The notes below the pieces were generated by a model. That model was not told where the DNA came from. It made no database searches and worked only from the letters and a program-made list of their open reading frames with translations. The position numbers and the translations under genes are program-made. From positions 1 through 8,775 of the forward strand of contig JBGPJN010000127.1 in assembly GCA_041485445.1 (NCBI GenBank): a DNA stretch of 8,775 bases, written 5' to 3'. Position 1 is the first letter of the stretch. Each line of letters opens with the position of its first letter. Positions 4,885-8,775 of this stretch are shown here, piece by piece. The stretch is from SHYG01 sp041485445. Lineage in GTDB: Bacteria > Chloroflexota > Dehalococcoidia > Lucifugimonadales > UBA3495.

Positions 4885-6126
4885 ATGATTGACACAGGCG
4901 ACACGGCTTGGGTGCTGGTCTCGGCAGCCCTGGTGCTGCTAATGACCCCCGCCCTGGGGTTCTTCTACGGGGGATTCGTCCGCCGGAAGAACGCCCTCTC
5001 CACCATCATGCAAAGCTTCATCATTGTTGGGGTGGTCAGCGTCCAATGGGTGCTGTGGGGCTACAGCCTGGCCTTTGGTCCAGACATGGGCGGGATCATC
5101 GGCTCCCTGGCCTGGTTTGGGTTAAAAGACGTGGGCCTGGAGCCCAACCCCGCCTACGCCGCCACTATCCCGCACCAAGCCTACATGGTATTCCAGATGA
5201 TGTTCGCCGTGATCACCCCGGCCCTGATCACCGGCGCCTTCGCCGAGCGGGTCAAGTTCAGCACTATGCTGGTGTTCATTGTCGTGTGGGCCACCCTGGT
5301 TTACGACCCCGTCGCCCACTGGGTATGGGCAGCGGATTCCTTGGAGGGACCCTTTGGCTGGCTGCGAGCGATGGGCGCCCTGGACTTTGCTGGCGGCACG
5401 GTGGTGCACATCAACGCCGGCTTCGCGGCCCTGGCCGCGGCCCTGGTGTTCCGCAAGCGGCTGGGCCTGGGGCAGGTGGCCATGGAGCCCCACAACGTGA
5501 CCTACATTGTGCTGGGCGCGTCCCTGCTGTGGTTCGGCTGGTTTGGTTTTAACGCCGGCAGCGCCGTGGCCGCGAGCGCCTTGGCCACCAGCGCCTTTGT
5601 CAACACCCACGTGGCCACTGCCATGGCAGCTATGACCTGGATGACGCTGAGTTGGTTCACGACAGGCAAGGCCAGCGTTATTGGGGCTGCCGCCGGCGCG
5701 GTAGCCGGACTGGTGGCCATTACCCCAGCTTCTGGATACGTCACACCCATGGGCGCCCTCATCGTCGGGCTGGGCGCGGGCGTCCTCTGCTTCCTGGCCC
5801 TCCAGTTCCGGGCGCGGATCTGGAAGGTGGACGATAGCCTGGACGTGTGGGCGGTGCACGGCATCGGTGGACTGTGGGGCGCCCTGGCCACCGGCCTGTT
5901 CGCCTCCGCAGCAATCAACACAGGGGTGGGCCTCTTCTACGGAAATCCCAAGCAACTGGGCATCCAGGCCCTGGCCTGCCTCGTCGTTATGGCCTACACC
6001 TTCGTTGGTACTTTCATCATCCTCAAGGTGCTGGACATGACCATGGGCCTAGCGGTGAAGACTGAGGAAGAAGAGGTGGGCTTGGACGTGTCCCAGCACG
6101 GCGAGCCGGCGTATACCCTAGAGTAG
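4885..6126 (+). CDS. amtB: Ammonium transporter (Amt/Mep/Rh family)
   Basis: A 413-residue Amt channel, which conducts ammonium into the cell as a trimer in the cytoplasmic membrane. The start at 4885 is chosen because GAGGAG (4871-4876) lies eight bases upstream. The frame stays open further upstream to a TTG at 4828, but that stretch codes for no helix. Numbering runs close to Escherichia coli AmtB. Gate and pore residues seen are F107 in FQMMFA, W148 in HWVW, D167 in ALDFAGG, the twin histidines H175 (VVHINAG) and H325 (VHGIGG), and F220 in WFGWFGFNAG. Eleven membrane helices fit the hydrophobicity pattern, and no signal peptide is present. The cytoplasmic tail (about 389-413), with EEEEVGLD...HGEPAY, is the conserved segment that P-II proteins bind, and a P-II gene lies two genes downstream. 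Likely activated through the 11-base repeats upstream. Confidence 0.95.
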   Translation: MIDTGDTAWVLVSAALVLLMTPALGFFYGGFVRRKNALSTIMQSFIIVGVVSVQWVLWGYSLAFGPDMGGIIGSLAWFGLKDVGLEPNPAYAATIPHQAYMVFQMMFAVITPALITGAFAERVKFSTMLVFIVVWATLVYDPVAHWVWAADSLEGPFGWLRAMGALDFAGGTVVHINAGFAALAAALVFRKRLGLGQVAMEPHNVTYIVLGASLLWFGWFGFNAGSAVAASALATSAFVNTHVATAMAAMTWMTLSWFTTGKASVIGAAAGAVAGLVAITPASGYVTPMGALIVGLGAGVLCFLALQFRARIWKVDDSLDVWAVHGIGGLWGALATGLFASAAINTGVGLFYGNPKQLGIQALACLVVMAYTFVGTFIILKVLDMTMGLAVKTEEEEVGLDVSQHGEPAYTLE

Positions 6127-6146
6127 CGATCATAGACCGGGAGAGC

Positions 6147-6152
6147 TAAAAT
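6147..6152 (+). promoter_or_regulatory. Possible internal -10 before the 46-residue gene
   Basis: TAAAAT (five of six matches) stands in a short A/T-rich patch 20 bases after the amtB stop codon. No reasonable -35 lies 16-18 bases upstream, so this is weak evidence for an internal promoter. Confidence 0.2.
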
Positions 6153-6178
6153 TTACTGTACTCAAAAGGAGAAGGACC

Positions 6179-6319
6179 ATGTTGGCAATCGCAAGCACCA
6201 TCGCATTCCTATTCATGGTAGTGGCCTGGGCCACGGTGGAACCGGCCCGGTCGAGGATGTCCAGGACCACCAGCAAGGTCCAGCAGGTCCGCACCCAGAC
6301 CCAGAGTGTACAATCCTAA
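6179..6319 (+). CDS. 46-residue single-helix membrane protein between amtB and the P-II gene
   Basis: ATG at 6179 to TAA at 6317-6319. AGGAG (6167-6171), followed by GAAGG, is among the strongest ribosome-binding sites in the window, at a normal distance, so translation is likely despite the small size. Residues 2-18 (LAIASTIAFLFMVVAWA) form one hydrophobic helix. The rest (19-46) is hydrophilic, with R24, R26, R29, K33 and R38 and a Gln/Thr/Ser-rich end. The charge pattern predicts the tail in the cytoplasm. An uncleaved anchor is more likely than a secretion signal because no good cleavage site follows. It starts 52 bases after amtB and ends 84 bases before the P-II gene, so it is probably co-transcribed with them. 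A role as an accessory to AmtB or P-II is inference. I recognise no family. Confidence 0.65.
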   Translation: MLAIASTIAFLFMVVAWATVEPARSRMSRTTSKVQQVRTQTQSVQS

Positions 6320-6331
6320 GAATTCCCCCCT

Positions 6332-6384
6332 GGGAGCTTCTCCGGTGGGTTGCCTGGCAAGGCATTCCAGTTGGCCAGGCTCCC
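6332..6384 (+). promoter_or_regulatory. Structured leader of the P-II gene
   Basis: GGGAGC (6332-6337) is complementary to GCTCCC (6379-6384), and inside it GCCTGGC (6352-6358) is complementary to GCCAGGC (6374-6380). The two right arms overlap by two bases, so the helices compete or stack. The structure ends nine bases before the GAGGTG ribosome-binding site (6393-6398). It could slow or tune P-II translation, or protect the 3' end of the upstream message. It has no T run. Confidence 0.3.
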
Positions 6385-6403
6385 CATTTAAAGAGGTGAA
6401 CCG

Positions 6404-6745
6404 ATGAAGAAGATTGAGGCGATCATCCGGCCCGAGAAGTTCGAGGAGCTGAAGCGGAGCCTGGCCGAGGCTGGGTTCGTGGGCCTGAACACGGTTCAGG
6501 TCGTCGGGCGCGGCGCCCAGCGCGGCATTGTGCACCAGGGTCGGGGCGGCCAGTCGGTGCAGATTGACATGCTGCCCAAGCTCAAGGTGGAGCTGGTGGT
6601 GGATGACAAGGACGCTGACCGCGTGTGTGATATCATCGTCAGCAACTCCCGCACCGGCAACATTGGAGACGGCAAAATCTTCATCAGCCCAGTGGAGCGG
6701 GTGATCCGGGTCAGGACGGGAGAGCTGGACGAGGCGGCGCTGTAA
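6404..6745 (+). CDS. glnB: Nitrogen regulatory protein P-II
   Basis: A 113-residue P-II protein (the usual length is 112), a trimeric sensor of ATP/ADP and 2-oxoglutarate that acts on AmtB and nitrogen enzymes. The start has GAGGTG five bases upstream. Visible motifs are the N-terminal MKKIEAIIRP strand, Q39 before the T-loop, DMLPKLKVELVV (55-66), the nucleotide-binding TGNIGDGKIF (84-93), and RVRTGE (102-107) with the ATP-contacting arginines. The T-loop (about 37-56) differs from enterobacterial proteins: the position of uridylylated Y51 is S51 in GQSVQ, and there is one extra residue. Uridylylation by GlnD at that site is therefore not possible. Phosphorylation is conceivable, by analogy with cyanobacterial S49, but unproven. 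Linkage to amtB suggests a GlnK-like role in gating the channel. GlnB and GlnK cannot be separated by sequence alone. Confidence 0.93.
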   Translation: MKKIEAIIRPEKFEELKRSLAEAGFVGLNTVQVVGRGAQRGIVHQGRGGQSVQIDMLPKLKVELVVDDKDADRVCDIIVSNSRTGNIGDGKIFISPVERVIRVRTGELDEAAL

Positions 6746-6747
6746 CG

Positions 6748-6766
6748 GCACTGCCGCTTGCAGTGC
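6748..6766 (+). terminator. Hairpin just after the P-II gene
   Basis: GCACTGC (6748-6754) and GCAGTGC (6760-6766) form a perfect 7-base stem with a five-base loop, two bases after the stop codon. It is followed by AATGTGT and not by a T run, so it is more likely a 3'-end stabiliser or partial terminator than a full stop. Confidence 0.35.
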
Positions 6767-6829
6767 AATGTGTCCACTGGGCGGGCCGCAGGTCATGCAC
6801 GCCTGCCCACCGTGATGCAGGGCCAGGGT

Positions 6830-6865
6830 CGTCCATCCAGCCTCCGGCCGGAGGCTGGATGGACG
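6830..6865. repeat. Perfect 36-base palindrome between the P-II gene and glnA
   Basis: CGTCCATCCAGCCTCCGG (6830-6847) is followed immediately by its exact reverse complement (6848-6865), with no unpaired centre. As RNA it would fold into a stem of about 16 pairs with a four-base loop. A short CTTTTG follows only 11-16 bases later, so it is not a classic intrinsic terminator. It may act as an attenuator, an RNA stabiliser that sets the glnB:glnA ratio, a DNA cruciform or a mobile palindromic repeat. Confidence 0.7.
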
Positions 6866-6952
6866 TGTGTGCCGGGCTTTTGATGTTGGTCCAGGTCCAT
6901 GGCAGCCCCGGCGCCAAGTAGACCTACTGAAGGCAAGGAGGAAATAACTGTC

Positions 6953-8377
6953 ATGACCCCAGCGGAAGCGATCCAGTTTTGCAAGGAAAAGGGCATTGGC
7001 ATTATCGACCTGAAGTTCACCGACATGCCCGGCACCTGGCAGCACCTATCCGTACCTTTGAGCGAGTGGACCGAGGAGAACATCTCCGACGGGTATGGCT
7101 TTGACGGGTCCAGCATCCGGGGATTCAAGGCCATCCAGGAAAGCGACATGCTCCTGATGCCCGACGCCAGCACGGCGGTGGTGGACCCCTTCTGCCGGAT
7201 TCCTACCCTGTCGGTGATCTGCAACATCATGGAGCCCACCCGGGAGTACTTCACCCGGGACCCCCGGTTCATCGCCCAGAAGGCCGAGGAGTTCCTAAAG
7301 CAGAGCGGCCTGGCGGACCTAAGCTATTGGGGCCCCGAGTTGGAGCACTTCATCTTCGACTCGGCCCGCTTCGACCAGACCGGCAACAGCGGCTACTACC
7401 ACATAGACTCCGACGAGGGCATCTGGAACACCGGCGCGGAGCGGACACTGTCCGGCGGCCCCAACCTGGCTTACCGGCCGCGGCTCAAGGAAGGCTACTT
7501 CCCAGTGTCGCCCATGGACAGCCTGCAGGATATCCGCTCCGAGTGCGTGCAGCATATGGAGCACTTCGGCATCATCGTGGAAAAGCACCACCATGAAGTG
7601 GCCACGGCGGGTCAGAACGAAATTGACATGCGCTTTGACACGCTGACCAGCATGGCCGACAAGGTCATGATCCAGAAGTATTGCGTTAAGAACGTGGCCA
7701 AGGCCCACGGCAAGGTCGCCACCTTCATGCCCAAGCCACTGTTTGGCGACAACGGCTCCGGAATGCACACCCACCAGAGCCTGTGGAAGAACGGCGTACC
7801 CCTGTTCTACGACGCCAACGGCTACGCCCTCTTCAGCGACATGGGCCGCCACTACATTGGCGGGCTGCTGGCCCACACGCCGGCGCTGCTGGCCATCATC
7901 GCCCCCACCACCAACTCCTACCGCCGGCTGGTGCCCGGTTACGAGGCCCCGGTCAATCTGGTTTACTCCACCCGCAACCGCAGCGCCTGCATCCGCATTC
8001 CGGAGTACTTCAAGTCGCCGGCCTCGCGGCGGCTGGAGTACCGCATCCCCGACCCCTCCTGCAACCCCTACCTGGCATTTGCCGCCATGCTCATGGCCGG
8101 GCTGGACGGCATTATCAACGAGATGGAGCCGCCCGAGCCGGTGGACCAGAACCTGTATGAGCTGTCCCCCCAGGAGGCGGCCAAGATCAAGCAGGTGCCC
8201 GGCAGCCTCCCCGAGGTGCTGGACGCGCTGGAGCGGGACCACGAGTTCCTGCTGCGGGGCGGCGTTTTCACCCAGGACCTGATTGACACCTGGCTGGAGT
8301 ACAAGCGCACCCGGGAGCTGGACCCAATCCGGCTCCGGCCCCATCCCTATGAGTTCTTCCTCTACTTCGATGCCTAG
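6953..8377 (+). CDS. glnA: Glutamine synthetase, type I-beta
   Basis: A 474-residue type I glutamine synthetase, which makes glutamine from glutamate, ammonia and ATP as a dodecamer in the cytoplasm. The start at 6953 is preceded by AAGGAGG (6935-6941). A longer reading from 6899 would add 18 residues that do not belong to the family. Conserved motifs are DGSS (51-54), the metal-ligand glutamates E129 and E131 in PELEHFIFD, NGSGMHTHQS (267-276), the APTTNSYRRLVPG loop (317-329), NRSACIRIP (342-350) and RRLEYRIPDPSCNPY (359-373). The type I-beta insertion is present at about 145-185, as is the adenylylation tyrosine Y402 in NLYEL. Activity is therefore probably controlled by a GlnE-type adenylyltransferase encoded elsewhere. 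It is 207 bases downstream of the P-II gene, with strong RNA structure between, so expression may be partly separate. Confidence 0.97.
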   Translation: MTPAEAIQFCKEKGIGIIDLKFTDMPGTWQHLSVPLSEWTEENISDGYGFDGSSIRGFKAIQESDMLLMPDASTAVVDPFCRIPTLSVICNIMEPTREYFTRDPRFIAQKAEEFLKQSGLADLSYWGPELEHFIFDSARFDQTGNSGYYHIDSDEGIWNTGAERTLSGGPNLAYRPRLKEGYFPVSPMDSLQDIRSECVQHMEHFGIIVEKHHHEVATAGQNEIDMRFDTLTSMADKVMIQKYCVKNVAKAHGKVATFMPKPLFGDNGSGMHTHQSLWKNGVPLFYDANGYALFSDMGRHYIGGLLAHTPALLAIIAPTTNSYRRLVPGYEAPVNLVYSTRNRSACIRIPEYFKSPASRRLEYRIPDPSCNPYLAFAAMLMAGLDGIINEMEPPEPVDQNLYELSPQEAAKIKQVPGSLPEVLDALERDHEFLLRGGVFTQDLIDTWLEYKRTRELDPIRLRPHPYEFFLYFDA

Positions 8378-8475
8378 ACGGCCCTGCGCAATCAGAGCAT
8401 GGGGGGGCAGGGGTTCCCTGTTCCTCCGCATCCCTCCGGGGGCGCAGGCCGCCCGCCGGCCTGGGGAGGCTGGCC
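8378..8475 (+). other. Structured spacer between the two glutamine synthetase genes
   Basis: This 98-base spacer is very G-rich. CAGGG (8408-8412) pairs with CCCTG (8416-8420), extendable by wobble and G-C pairs into the preceding G run. CAGGCC (8445-8450) pairs with GGCCTG (8458-8463). The second hairpin ends one base before the ribosome-binding site of the next gene. No T run follows either, so read-through into the next gene is expected. Confidence 0.4.
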
Positions 8476-8775
8476 GTGGCCGGTGACCGGGCCGCCGCCA
8501 CCGACTACGTGGTCCGCAGCGCCCGGGAGAACGACGTCAAGTTCATCCGCCTGTGGTTCACCGACATCCTGGGCAACCTCAAGGGCTTTGCCATCGGCGT
8601 TGAGGACCTGGAGGACGCCATTCACCGGGGCGTGGGCTTTGACGGCGCCGTCATCGAGGGCTTTGCCCGCCGGGACGAGAGCGACATGCGGGCTTTCCCG
8701 GACCCCACCACCTTTGCCCTGCTCCCCCAAGCACCCATGGCGCGGGGCCGTTTAGGCATCAAAGTACAGGAAGAA
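8476..8775 (+). CDS. Second glutamine synthetase-like protein, N-terminal part (cut by right edge)
   Basis: A GTG start at 8476 is preceded by GGAGG (8465-8469) at six bases and gives 100 codons open to the window edge. Residues 10-82 clearly belong to the beta-grasp domain of type I glutamine synthetases: RSARENDVKFIRLWFTDILG (14-33), a GF..I..EDLE region, GVGFDG (52-57), and EGFARRDESDM (61-71) followed by PDPTTF (75-80). Unlike glnA, the DGSS motif is DGAV (56-59). Asp56 is kept but both serines are lost. This resembles the alpha-type and GS-like branch more than the type I-beta glnA upstream. It could be a true synthetase, or a relative acting on another amine such as the gamma-glutamylpolyamine synthetases. 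The catalytic domain is outside the window. The last 16 residues (85-100) no longer match the family. Confidence 0.8.
   Translation, partial: MAGDRAAATDYVVRSARENDVKFIRLWFTDILGNLKGFAIGVEDLEDAIHRGVGFDGAVIEGFARRDESDMRAFPDPTTFALLPQAPMARGRLGIKVQEE

Noticed and set aside
6899..6952. Longer glnA start at 6899
   Set aside because: The extra 18 residues do not match the family, and AAGGAGG at 6935-6941 directs initiation at 6953.
6746..6952. Glutamine riboswitch (glnA RNA) before glnA
   Set aside because: The conserved core of that RNA is not visible. The spacer is explained by simple hairpins and the long palindrome.
7319..8431. Minus-strand 370-residue open frame opposite glnA
   Set aside because: Shadow of glnA: there is no ribosome-binding site and no recognisable domain, and glnA is complete on the plus strand.
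1..8775. CRISPR arrays, insertion sequences, tRNA or rRNA genes
   Set aside because: No regularly spaced long direct repeats, transposase frames, terminal inverted repeats, cloverleaf-like segments or rRNA signatures were found by eye on either strand.

Overview
The window is a GC-rich bacterial chromosomal segment. Gene content and protein style suggest Chloroflexota, possibly a Dehalococcoidia/SAR202-like lineage. That placement is inference from remembered family resemblance, not from a phylogeny.

Left part (1-3000) is membrane protein quality control. The start of hflK runs off the left edge on the minus strand (1-348), and a complete ftsH lies upstream on the same strand (1023-2990). 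They are separated by about 675 bases that hold a small unrecognised gene on the opposite strand (689-964) with its own good promoter. ftsH has a promoter and a leader rich in inverted repeats at 3002-3108. Three alternating copies of one 8-base motif lie there, one of them between the -35 and -10.

Middle part (3200-4720): a two-domain thiosulfate sulfurtransferase of the mycobacterial CysA type (3287-4129) is read divergently from ftsH. A three-helix membrane protein of about 53% GC (4244-4564) follows and looks foreign to its surroundings. Hairpins at 4169-4187 and 4685-4714 bound this part.

Right part (4732-8775) is a nitrogen assimilation cluster on the plus strand: amtB ammonium channel, an unannotated 46-residue single-helix membrane protein, a P-II protein, a type I-beta glutamine synthetase, and the start of a second glutamine synthetase-like gene cut by the right edge. 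Ammonium enters through AmtB, P-II senses ATP/ADP/2-oxoglutarate and can gate AmtB, and GlnA fixes the ammonium into glutamine.

The most interesting regulatory signal is upstream of amtB: five NTAAC-like pentamers at an exact 11-base period (4732-4780), ending 10 bases before a -10 box. This geometry is typical of OmpR-family activators such as GlnR and PhoP, and suggests a GlnR-like nitrogen regulon. Other notable points are a perfect 36-base palindrome between the P-II gene and glnA, a P-II T-loop lacking the Tyr51 uridylylation site beside a GlnA that keeps its adenylylation tyrosine, and a second synthetase with an altered DGSS motif.
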